A stretch of 38,853 nt of DNA from Clostridiales bacterium (GTDB lineage: Bacteria > Bacillota > Clostridia > Peptostreptococcales > Anaerovoracaceae): the NCBI GenBank assembly GCA_009782285.1, contig WRJK01000017.1:1-38853 (forward strand), written 5' to 3'. The notes under the pieces are model-generated. The model did not search any database. It was given only the letters and a program-made list of their open reading frames with translations, and was not told the origin of the DNA. Every line of letters begins with the position of its first letter. The first letter of the stretch is position 1. Both the position numbers and the translations under genes were made by a program. Shown here piece by piece: positions 28,621 to 35,421 of the stretch.

Positions 28621-29364
28621 TTGAAGAAATTTTTGCTTGCGTCATTGTGCATGCTGGTGCTGGCAGCTGCCCTGTGCGGCTGCGCGTCTGCGCCTGCTGA
28701 AATCCAGGCAAAATACATAGAGATGCTGGGGGAGCCGGCAAGCCCGCAAAGCATCTTGAGCATCGGGGATTTCCTCGACAGAAACCTCAAGAAGTTCGAT
28801 GTGGGCCAAGCGGACGAGATGGTCGCTGCGTTTGAAGACTATATTTTTTCCTTTAACGGTGAGGATCCCGACTACAGGGAGTTTTCAGACAGGTACAGCA
28901 AGCATGTAAGCACCCCCATGAGCAGCCTGCTGGAGATAAAGCTGTATGAACAGGAAAACCCCATGACGGGGGGCGACGCGCAGCTGCAGCTGTCATGGAG
29001 GCAACTGGCTGGGCGCGCGCTCAACTTGGAGGTGTTCATAAAGGAAAACAAGAATTACCAATTGGTCAGAGACGAAGCAGACAGAATTTTCGAGTATTAT
29101 ATAAGAGCCATGTTGATGGGGACGGCAGGAACCCCGATTTTTGAGCAGGGCAGCGGGGATTTCAAAGAAGACGCGAGAAACTCCTACGCCGAGCTGGCTT
29201 CGGCGTTCCCCGACACATCGGTTGCATCGGTGATAGACGAATACTTTGAGTACTTGGACAGCGTGAATTTCAACCTCGACTACAAGAATTCAGACGAAAA
29301 CACAGCTTTTTCGGACACTTGCGCATATCTTGTGTCGGAGGCAGGGAAGAGGGCCATGCAATAA
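28621..29364 (+). CDS. Hypothetical lipoprotein
   Basis: 247 residues from the TTG at 28621, which is eight bases after AGGAGG (28607-28612); the in-frame GTG at 28615 is too close to it. The start M-K-K-F-L-L-A-S-L, a hydrophobic core and the lipobox L-C-G-C (lipidated Cys 21) mark it as an exported lipoprotein. The rest is acidic and mostly helical, without a family I recognise. It stands between rplQ and ecfA1, where Bacillota normally have no gene, and its stop overlaps the ecfA1 ATG by one base. It might be a solute-binding accessory of the transporter or simply a passenger; nothing in its sequence decides this. Confidence 0.8.
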   Translation: MKKFLLASLCMLVLAAALCGCASAPAEIQAKYIEMLGEPASPQSILSIGDFLDRNLKKFDVGQADEMVAAFEDYIFSFNGEDPDYREFSDRYSKHVSTPMSSLLEIKLYEQENPMTGGDAQLQLSWRQLAGRALNLEVFIKENKNYQLVRDEADRIFEYYIRAMLMGTAGTPIFEQGSGDFKEDARNSYAELASAFPDTSVASVIDEYFEYLDSVNFNLDYKNSDENTAFSDTCAYLVSEAGKRAMQ

Positions 29365-30203
29365 TGACTGACATAATCAGGGTGGAAGACCTGATGTTTG
29401 AATACAAGCAGGAGGGCAGCGAAGACAGCGTAAAAGCTATAGACGGCGTCAGCTTGAGCGTTGAGCGCGGAAGCTTCACTGCGATCATCGGAAAGAACGG
29501 CTCAGGAAAGTCGACTTTTGCAAAACACATAAACGCCTTGCTGCTGCCCAGCAGCGGGGCTGTTTACGTTAACGGCGCCAATACGGCAGACGAAGACAAG
29601 ACTTGGGAAATCAGGCAGACTGTCGGTATGGTGTTTCAGAACCCGGACAATCAGCTCGTCTCCTCAATTGTTGAGGACGATGTTGCTTTTGGGCCCGAAA
29701 ACCTTGGGATTGAGCCGACTGAAATCAGGCAGAGGGTCGATGGGGCTCTGTGTGCGGTCGATATGTACGAAGCCAGAACGATGGCGCCGCACCTGCTCTC
29801 AGGTGGCCAGAAACAGCGCGTCGCAATTGCCGGAGTGGTGGCCATGGCACCGGAGTGCATCATTTTCGACGAGCCTACCGCTATGCTTGACCCCAGTGGG
29901 CGGCGCGAAGTCATGGACATTATTAAAAAACTCAATGCGAGGGGCATTACTATAGTGCTGATCACTCATTTCATGGAGGAAGCGGCGGCGGCAGACAGGA
30001 TAATAGTTATGGAAGATGGGAAGATCGCGTTGGACGGCGCACCAAAAGAGGTTTTTTGCAATGTGGGATACATTGAAAGCCTAGGTCTTGACGTCCCTCT
30101 GGCGGCGAGACTTTCCCACAAGCTGCGCGGCAGGGGTATTGAGGTGCCGGCTGGCATTGCCGATACGGATGAACTGGTAGGCTTCTTATGTCAATACAGG
30201 TAA
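29364..30203 (+). CDS. ecfA1: ECF transporter ATPase EcfA1
   Basis: 279 residues from the ATG at 29364 (M-T-D-I-I-R-V-E-D-L-M-F-E-Y). One of two ABC ATPases that power energy-coupling-factor vitamin and metal importers. Seen: Walker A G-K-N-G-S-G-K-S-T, Q-loop F-Q-N-P-D-N-Q, signature L-S-G-G-Q-K-Q-R-V, Walker B C-I-I-F-D-E-P-T and the switch His in L-I-T-H. It shares 16 bases with ecfA2. A location after rplQ is typical for the shared ECF module in Bacillota. Confidence 0.95.
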   Translation: MTDIIRVEDLMFEYKQEGSEDSVKAIDGVSLSVERGSFTAIIGKNGSGKSTFAKHINALLLPSSGAVYVNGANTADEDKTWEIRQTVGMVFQNPDNQLVSSIVEDDVAFGPENLGIEPTEIRQRVDGALCAVDMYEARTMAPHLLSGGQKQRVAIAGVVAMAPECIIFDEPTAMLDPSGRREVMDIIKKLNARGITIVLITHFMEEAAAADRIIVMEDGKIALDGAPKEVFCNVGYIESLGLDVPLAARLSHKLRGRGIEVPAGIADTDELVGFLCQYR

Positions 30204-31093
30204 GCGGATTGTCTCACATCTACAGCAAAGGACTGCCGTATCAGTCGGTAGCCTTGGATTCTGTTAGCTTTGAGGTTGCGGGCGGTGAATTCTTCGGGAT
30301 AATAGGCCATACAGGATCCGGCAAGAGCACACTTGTCCAGCATTTGAACGGCCTCCTCAAGCCTGATTCGGGCAGTATAGTGATTGACGGCGTTGACATC
30401 ACAAAGGGCAAGGTTCCGATGCACGGCATAAGGCGCAAAGTCGGGCTTGTCTTCCAATACCCCGAGCACCAGCTCTTTGAAGAGAGCGTTTACAAGGACG
30501 TGGCATTCGGTCCGCTTAACCTGGGGCTTTCCGCTGACGAGGCAGAAAGGTGCGTCCGCGAGGCGATAGCCCTCGTAGGCCTTGATTTTGAAGAGGTTTC
30601 CCAGCGATCGCCCTTTGAGCTTTCAGGTGGCCAGAAGAGGCGCATCGCAATAGCCGGAGTGCTGTCGATGAAACCGGAGATTTTGATTCTGGACGAACCC
30701 ACCGCAGGGCTTGACCCCAAAACCCACAATGACGTTTTGCTCATGATAAGGAGGATTCATGAAACCACCGGCAACATTACAATCCTGGTTTCCCACAACA
30801 TGAGCGACATAGCCAATTGCTGTGAAAAAATCCTGGTGCTGAAAAAAGGCGGCGTACTCATGCAGGGGGCGCCGGCGGAGGTGTTTGTGCGAAAAGACGA
30901 ACTCGCTGCATCTGGGCTTGACGTCCCGCCTGTGATGGATTTCATGCAGAAGCTCTCGGCTGGCGGACTGGACGTGAAAACCGATATATTCAGCGTTGAC
31001 GATGCAGTGGATGAAATAGTTAGGGCTTTGAATGATGGAAAGAAGGAAACTATTGCAAACATGAACATCTGTGTCCGAAATCATCCCTGCTAA
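30188..31093 (+). CDS. ecfA2: ECF transporter ATPase EcfA2
   Basis: 301 residues. Partner ATPase of EcfA1. Seen: Walker A G-H-T-G-S-G-K-S-T, Q-loop F-Q-Y-P-E-H-Q-L-F-E, signature L-S-G-G-Q-K-R-R-I, Walker B I-L-I-L-D-E-P-T-A-G-L-D-P and L-V-S-H-N-M. The two Q-loop variants (P-D-N-Q and P-E-H-Q) fit the usual A1/A2 pairing. The last dozen residues (N-M-N-I-C-V-R-N-H-P-C) look unlike a normal EcfA2 end, and ecfT, which should follow directly, lies 1.25 kb away. The 3' end therefore probably marks the edge of an insertion. Confidence 0.94.
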   Translation: MSIQVSGLSHIYSKGLPYQSVALDSVSFEVAGGEFFGIIGHTGSGKSTLVQHLNGLLKPDSGSIVIDGVDITKGKVPMHGIRRKVGLVFQYPEHQLFEESVYKDVAFGPLNLGLSADEAERCVREAIALVGLDFEEVSQRSPFELSGGQKRRIAIAGVLSMKPEILILDEPTAGLDPKTHNDVLLMIRRIHETTGNITILVSHNMSDIANCCEKILVLKKGGVLMQGAPAEVFVRKDELAASGLDVPPVMDFMQKLSAGGLDVKTDIFSVDDAVDEIVRALNDGKKETIANMNICVRNHPC

Positions 31094-31106
31094 GAGCAAA
31101 ACTGAA

Positions 31107-31137
31107 GGCAGAGATTTTGTGAGTTTAAGCCTCTGCC
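31107..31137. terminator. Hairpin between ecfA2 and the minus-strand PIN remnant
   Basis: GGCAGAG (31107-31113) pairs perfectly with CTCTGCC (31131-31137) across a 17-nt loop. It lies just after the ecfA2 stop and covers the end of the minus-strand reading frame. The T tract is weak on both sides, so efficiency as a terminator is uncertain. Its location between convergent genes favours a bidirectional role. Confidence 0.4.
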
Positions 31138-31301
31138 ATGCTGCGATGCTCATCCGCATTTTTTAAAAATTCATCAAGTGGCATATCTTTGTACAAATTC
31201 TGCCGCCATTTTGTGTAGTCAAACGGTTCCAAACAGATGACTGCGGAAACCTGTTCATCAAACGGACGGTTGAAACAGCAAACATCAAGATACACGCGCA
31301 T
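31125..31301 (-). CDS. Truncated PIN-domain toxin N-terminus fused to an unrelated tail
   Basis: 58 residues from the ATG at 31301, after GAGGAG at about eight bases. The first 17 residues, M-R-V-Y-L-D-V-C-C-F-N-R-P-F-D-E-Q, match the start of PIN-domain ribonuclease toxins, including the first catalytic Asp. The normal continuation of about 120 residues with the other acidic residues is absent. Instead there is a 41-residue tail containing P-F-D-Y-T-K-W and D-E-F-L-K-N-A, which looks like the C-terminus of another small protein, perhaps the partner gene of a neighbouring toxin-antitoxin unit. A deletion between tandem modules would explain it. It cannot be an active nuclease, although promoter and ribosome binding site are intact. 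Confidence 0.6.
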   Translation of the reverse strand: MRVYLDVCCFNRPFDEQVSAVICLEPFDYTKWRQNLYKDMPLDEFLKNADEHRSMAEA

Positions 31302-31326
31302 GGCAAGCACTCCTCTCAACGTATTT

Positions 31327-31355
31327 ATTATATGCCAGAAACAATAAATAAGCAA
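31327..31355 (-). promoter_or_regulatory. Promoter of the PIN remnant
   Basis: On the minus strand TTGCTT (31355-31350), an exact 17-bp spacer and a perfect TATAAT (31332-31327). Transcription would begin near 31320, about 20 nt before the ATG at 31301. Confidence 0.7.
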
Positions 31356-31365
31356 GAAAAATCAA

Positions 31366-31589
31366 GCCAAACATTGCTTGAGAAGGATGCGCCACAACAG
31401 CAACATCAATATCACTGGACAAATGCGCATCCCTCTTACGGTAGAGCCGAATACAAAAACAAGCGCATCTTTATCAAGTTCTGAGCGTACACGGGCAGCA
31501 AACTCTTTTCCGGTTCTAATCGCTTTATCTGCAAAAAATTTACAGCGGCTTGAGGTGAAAAACGTAGGTTTCCAATACTCGGGCATCAT
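31366..31589 (-). pseudogene. Frameshifted MNT-type nucleotidyltransferase fragment
   Basis: The frame from 31589 reads K-E-F-A-A-R-V-R-S-E-L, then V-F-V-F-G-S-T-V-R-G, the start of the nucleotidyltransferase signature G-S...D-x-D. At 31431-31433 the frame is lost. Shifting by one base, as if a run of four G had become three, restores D-A-H-L-S-S-D-I-D-V-A-V-V to about 31366, completing the metal-binding D-I-D. After that no recognisable sequence remains; the family (about 100 residues or more) normally continues. The N-terminus also overlaps the end of the upstream minus-strand gene and lacks a ribosome binding site. MNT proteins act with HEPN partners in toxin-antitoxin pairs; no HEPN gene is visible. 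Confidence 0.72.
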
Positions 31590-32121
31590 CTTCAGGTAGA
31601 AATGGCATTATTACCTCAGAAAAAATATCATTCCATTCAGCCTCAAGCCCATTTACGAATACAGAATTGCTTGTATACCCCCACATAGCAACATCATAGA
31701 TTTTTTGCCCTTTTTTATTTTTAAACACATAATAAATTCGTGCATCAACACGAGTCTCATTTTCAACCGGTATTAAATCAGTATTGGCTAACTGGTTGAG
31801 TATATCAAAAATCTCATCTTCCAGTAACGTATCGCTGATTATTATTTTATAATTGTACCTACCATGTATTTCGTTTTTCTTTCTTGGAGGTTTGTCACCG
31901 TAAATTAATTCATCGACACTTAATGCCACTAAGGTACATGCTATAGGCGTTAAATAGTATATTGTTAGGCTAAGCCCTTCATGCTCTCCTTGCTCAATAA
32001 ATTCAGAGAGTGAAACAGATGATTTGTTTGAGTTCATAATATTAATATTCATTCCTACACATAAAATTATGATTGCAAGCAATGGTAATATTATAATAAA
32101 CCTTCTTTTTTTTAGATTCAT
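31540..32121 (-). CDS. Hypothetical membrane-anchored protein in the inserted segment
   Basis: 193 residues from the ATG at 32121 (M-N-L-K-K-R-R-F), with AGAGGA five bases upstream; an in-frame TTG start at 32157 is less likely. One N-terminal membrane anchor (about 8-25) is followed by an outside domain of about 165 residues, with no family recognised. It is clearly richer in A and T and in Asn, Ile and Lys codons than the neighbouring transporter genes, which suggests later acquisition. Its 3' end overlaps the frameshifted nucleotidyltransferase. Confidence 0.6.
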   Translation of the reverse strand: MNLKKRRFIIILPLLAIIILCVGMNINIMNSNKSSVSLSEFIEQGEHEGLSLTIYYLTPIACTLVALSVDELIYGDKPPRKKNEIHGRYNYKIIISDTLLEDEIFDILNQLANTDLIPVENETRVDARIYYVFKNKKGQKIYDVAMWGYTSNSVFVNGLEAEWNDIFSEVIMPFLPEDDARVLETYVFHLKPL

Positions 32122-32283
32122 CGCTATCCTCTTTTCATCGGACCTGTCCCCAATCAAGCCATTGCCATTCTACACCATCTTTATTTATAACGTAGAACTT
32201 CAAAACTATTTATTTTTTCATTATATTCTACATCGCAGTTAGCGTTAGAGCAAGAGGAATTTTTGGCAGCAGAAAGGATTGTA

Positions 32284-32312
32284 TTGCAATGCCAACGCAA
32301 TTACGATATATT
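32284..32312 (+). promoter_or_regulatory. Promoter directly upstream of ecfT
   Basis: TTGCAA (32284-32289), an exact 17-bp spacer and TATATT (32307-32312). Transcription would start near 32319, so the long open frame beginning at 32263 cannot be the protein start for this transcript. It would let ecfT, queT and the downstream genes be expressed despite the interruption after ecfA2. Confidence 0.7.
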
Positions 32313-32346
32313 AGTAGGTGTGTATGCAGTTAAAAAGGGACGAAAG

Positions 32347-33147
32347 TTGATAAGAGACATAACTTTGGGGCAGTACTACCCCGGCAATTCGACAATTCAC
32401 AGGCTGGACGCAAGGGTCAAGATAGCGAGCACTCTGGTATTTGTCGTTGCCCTTTTTATCGTCAGGGATTTCATCGGGTTTGCCGTGTGCGCGGCTGCCC
32501 TTTCAATAGTTGTTGCACTGTCGAGAGTGCCGTTGTCTTTCATATTGAGGGGCCTTAAGCCGATATTCGTCATTATCATGCTGACCTTTGTGCTGAACCT
32601 GTTCATGACTGGAGGCGAACCGGTTTTCCGGTGGGGACTCTTGACTGTGACGAGGGAAGGGGCTGTGCGTGCAGTTTTTCTTGTGATCCGCCTAGTGCTG
32701 CTGATTATTGGCTCGTCGGTGCTGACGCTTACAACAAAGCCGATAAGCTTGACAGACGGCATGGAATACTTGCTGAAACCGCTAAAACTATTTAGAGTGC
32801 CGACTCATGAGCTTGCGATGATGATGAGCATTGCCCTGCGCTTTATACCTACGCTGCTTGAGGAGACGGACAAGATAATGAAGGCCCAGATGGCAAGAGG
32901 TGCGGATTTTGAGAGCGGGAACATTTTCAGAAGGGCCAAGAGCCTGATACCGATACTGGTTCCGCTGTTCATAAACGCATTCAGGATCGCCCAAGAGCTC
33001 GCCATGGCCATGGAGGCAAGGTGCTACCGGGGAGGAGGCCTGCGGACGAGGCTTCATGCCATGAAGATCAAAAAGCCGGATGTGCTGGCCATTGTCTGCG
33101 TAGCGGTTTTTACATGCATAATAACGGGAGAGGCGTTCTTTCTATGA
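32347..33147 (+). CDS. ecfT: ECF transporter transmembrane protein EcfT
   Basis: 266 residues from the TTG at 32347, giving the family start I-R-D-I-T-L-G-Q-Y-Y-P-G; AAAGGGA lies about six bases upstream. The open frame extends back to 32263, but those 28 codons do not resemble EcfT and contain the promoter. Several membrane helices are followed by two coupling helices carrying the Ala-Arg motifs M-A-R-G-A and E-A-R-C-Y-R-G-G, which contact the two ATPases. It overlaps queT by ATGA. Together with EcfA1 and EcfA2 it forms the shared energizing module. Confidence 0.94.
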   Translation: MIRDITLGQYYPGNSTIHRLDARVKIASTLVFVVALFIVRDFIGFAVCAAALSIVVALSRVPLSFILRGLKPIFVIIMLTFVLNLFMTGGEPVFRWGLLTVTREGAVRAVFLVIRLVLLIIGSSVLTLTTKPISLTDGMEYLLKPLKLFRVPTHELAMMMSIALRFIPTLLEETDKIMKAQMARGADFESGNIFRRAKSLIPILVPLFINAFRIAQELAMAMEARCYRGGGLRTRLHAMKIKKPDVLAIVCVAVFTCIITGEAFFL

Positions 33148-33611
33148 AGACGAAGCACATATTACAGGCTGCTGTGATTGCCGCCGCGTACGCTGCTGTT
33201 ACGATACTCCTTGCCCCACTGTCTTACGGGGTGATGCAGATCAGGGTTTCGGAAGCGCTTTCAATCCTTCCTTACTTTACGCCGGCTGCAGTGCCGGGGC
33301 TTTTCGTCGGATGCTTCATCGCCAACTTGGCGAGCCCAAATGGGATAGCCGACTTGGTGTGTGGAAGCCTTTCGAGCTTGTTTGCGGCATGGTTTTCCTA
33401 TAAGCTCAGAGACTGGCCTGCTCTTGTGCCGATGCCGCCGGTGGCAGTCAACGGGATTGCGATCGGGGCGATGATTTATTTTGTGTACGGCATACCGATG
33501 CCGCTTCTTGCATGCATGGCTTGGGTAGCAGCAGGGCAGGCGTGCGCATGTTACATCTTGGGGTACCCGCTTCTCTGCTATTTGAAAAAGTTCGAGGGGA
33601 TTTTCAAATGA
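33144..33611 (+). CDS. queT: QueT-family ECF substrate-binding subunit
   Basis: 155 residues from the ATG at 33144, which overlaps the ecfT stop (ATGA). A small, very hydrophobic protein with about five or six membrane helices. The segment M-Q-I-R-V-S-E-A-L-S-I-L-P and the loop with N-L-A-S-P-N-G-I-A-D are typical of QueT, the S component proposed for import of queuosine precursors. Coupling to ecfT suggests a dedicated partner, though shared modules serve many S components. A preQ1 riboswitch, common before queT genes, has no room here because the genes overlap. Substrate is inferred from family only. Confidence 0.87.
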   Translation: MKTKHILQAAVIAAAYAAVTILLAPLSYGVMQIRVSEALSILPYFTPAAVPGLFVGCFIANLASPNGIADLVCGSLSSLFAAWFSYKLRDWPALVPMPPVAVNGIAIGAMIYFVYGIPMPLLACMAWVAAGQACACYILGYPLLCYLKKFEGIFK

Positions 33612-34657
33612 AAAACGTCAACTTGATCTTGGCGGCGCTTTCGTTGTGCGTGGTTTTGCTGGGAGCTGCAATACTGGCGCCGGTCATCGAAGAAGTGAAA
33701 GAATACCCAGAGGCTGAAACAGAGCCGTTAATCGAGGTGCCACCGACAGGTGAAGTGCCGCTTTCCGAAGAACCGCCTATTCAGGAAGAGCAGCCCAATA
33801 CCGTGAAATTTGATCTTAAATACGACAAGTATCTCATTCCGGAACCATACACGTATGAAGCGAACGGCGAACTGAGAGTGTTCCAATTCGAAAAAATGAC
33901 TGAAGCATTGGAAAAAGCGGATACAGAGTTTGCACGGGGTGTCGTCGCTTATATTGACAATTACAAAAACCGCAAAGGGTATGCCCCGTACTTCAATGGC
34001 AAGAGCACCGACTCGGCAGGTGGCAGCAGGTCGGCAAGCGCCCCCGGGTATCCTGACATCTCAAATTCAAATGAATTTTTCTACATACCTGACGGTACAC
34101 TGGTCAGGGTAATCAGTGAACAGGAGGGTTTCATCAAAGTGGTTTTGATTGAAAGCGACAAGATATGCTATGTCCCAGCCAAGTACGTCCGCACTGACGA
34201 CTGCCTTACGGCTTTAGAAAAAGCCATTGTCGTAGACCGGGGCAACCAGAACATAGCCGTTTTTGAAAAACGGGATTCTGGCGAGTGGACAGTTGTATCG
34301 TACAGCCTCGCAACGACAGGGATGGTCGGCATATACCATCAGCCAACGCCTCTTGGATATTATTTCGCCATAGAAAAGAAGGAACGGTTTTACTACCTCT
34401 TCGACGGCACAGACGAAGTTGAAGGCTATGCGCCTTACGCCATCAGGTTCACCGCAGGGGCATACATTCACGGCATTGGGGTGGCTTTCAAGCATAGTGA
34501 AGATGGGGAGAGGATAACCCCCGGGATACAGGAGTTTTCAAAAAGCATAGGGACGGTTCCGCTGTCCCACAAATGCGTGAGGAACTACACCTCGCATGCG
34601 AAGTTCATCTATGACTGGTACGTCCATGGTGAGACCATTGTAGTCGTCATTGAGTAA
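33608..34657 (+). CDS. Membrane-anchored L,D-transpeptidase (YkuD family)
   Basis: 349 residues from the ATG at 33608, overlapping the queT stop by ATGA. An N-terminal signal anchor (about 5-27) is followed by a Glu/Pro-rich stalk, an SH3-like segment (about 155-200) and a YkuD domain to the end. The catalytic motif reads S-H-K-C-V-R-N with the nucleophile Cys at 323; the family usually has S-H-G-C-V-R, so Lys replaces Gly. The upstream I-H-G is present. Such enzymes make beta-lactam-insensitive 3-3 cross-links or attach proteins to peptidoglycan. Cell-wall work fits with the PBP in this window, but the neighbours give no specific partner. Confidence 0.88.
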   Translation: MKNVNLILAALSLCVVLLGAAILAPVIEEVKEYPEAETEPLIEVPPTGEVPLSEEPPIQEEQPNTVKFDLKYDKYLIPEPYTYEANGELRVFQFEKMTEALEKADTEFARGVVAYIDNYKNRKGYAPYFNGKSTDSAGGSRSASAPGYPDISNSNEFFYIPDGTLVRVISEQEGFIKVVLIESDKICYVPAKYVRTDDCLTALEKAIVVDRGNQNIAVFEKRDSGEWTVVSYSLATTGMVGIYHQPTPLGYYFAIEKKERFYYLFDGTDEVEGYAPYAIRFTAGAYIHGIGVAFKHSEDGERITPGIQEFSKSIGTVPLSHKCVRNYTSHAKFIYDWYVHGETIVVVIE

Positions 34658-34672
34658 GAGGAGCAAAAGGGC

Positions 34673-35344
34673 ATGCGGCAGAGGAAAGTCAAAAATCTCG
34701 AGGAAAGATTGAAAAGCCACAATCGGTTTTTTGTAGAAGACGCTCGAAGGCTCAATGGCAGATGGAGCCGCGCTTTTGGCAACGAGAATGACCTGTACCT
34801 AGAGATTGGCTCAGGCAAGGGGAGTTTCCTGATAAAGCAGGCTGGTGCGCACGAGTACAGAAACTACATTGGCGTCGAAGGGCAGCTCAGCGTGGCGTTC
34901 CGTGCACTGCAGAAGCTGGAACCGACAGGGCTTGCCAACGTCAGGTTTGCCTGTGGGTACGTAGACAACCCTGGCGAGTGGTTTTCCGAATGCGAGGTGT
35001 CAGGGATATACTTGAACTTCAGCGACCCTTGGCCGAAGAAAGGGCATGCTCACAGGAGGCTTACGCATAGGAATTATCTAAGGCAGTACCAAAAAATCTT
35101 AAAACAAGATGGTTTTGTAGAGTTCAAGACCGACAACGCTGCGCTCTTTGATTTCACGGTGCAGGAAATCGAGGACACTGGGCTGTTTGCCATATGCGAA
35201 ATTACGTCGGATTTGCACAACTCAGGTTTGGATGCATCGCAAATCACCTCCGAGTACGAGGAGAAATTCATAGCGGCGGGGTGCAGGATCAATTATGTGC
35301 GGCTAGTCAGGTCAGGGAATGAGAGGGTGTTGCATTTCCAATAG
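34673..35344 (+). CDS. trmB: tRNA (guanine-N7-)-methyltransferase
   Basis: 223 residues. Methylates G46 of tRNA using S-adenosylmethionine. Seen: motif I L-Y-L-E-I-G-S-G-K-G, the acidic I-G-V-E, and the family signature F-S-D-P-W-P-K-K-G-H-A-H-R-R-L. The start is the ATG at 34673, with GAGGAG about eleven bases upstream. The gap of 15 nt after the transpeptidase suggests one transcript. Its last bases contain the promoter of the following ATPase gene. Confidence 0.96.
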   Translation: MRQRKVKNLEERLKSHNRFFVEDARRLNGRWSRAFGNENDLYLEIGSGKGSFLIKQAGAHEYRNYIGVEGQLSVAFRALQKLEPTGLANVRFACGYVDNPGEWFSECEVSGIYLNFSDPWPKKGHAHRRLTHRNYLRQYQKILKQDGFVEFKTDNAALFDFTVQEIEDTGLFAICEITSDLHNSGLDASQITSEYEEKFIAAGCRINYVRLVRSGNERVLHFQ

Positions 35345-35358
35345 AATTGTGATATATT
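35330..35358 (+). promoter_or_regulatory. Promoter of the ATPase/nuclease-like pair
   Basis: TTGCAT (35330-35335), an exact 17-bp spacer and TATATT (35353-35358). The -35 box lies in the last codons of trmB. The expected leader of about 55 nt ends in GGAGG before the ATG at 35422. This makes the following two genes an independent transcription unit. Confidence 0.7.
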
Positions 35359-35421
35359 AGGCAACACAAGTGATAAAAAACTAAGCGTAGGCAATCGCTG
35401 GAAAACAGGAGGCGGTAAACG

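Noticed and set aside
32263-32346. Longer N-terminus for EcfT
   Set aside because: The extra codons do not match the family and include a consensus-like promoter; the TTG at 32347 gives the standard start.
33100-33144. preQ1 riboswitch before queT
   Set aside because: queT overlaps the ecfT stop, and no aptamer-like structure was seen in the preceding coding sequence.
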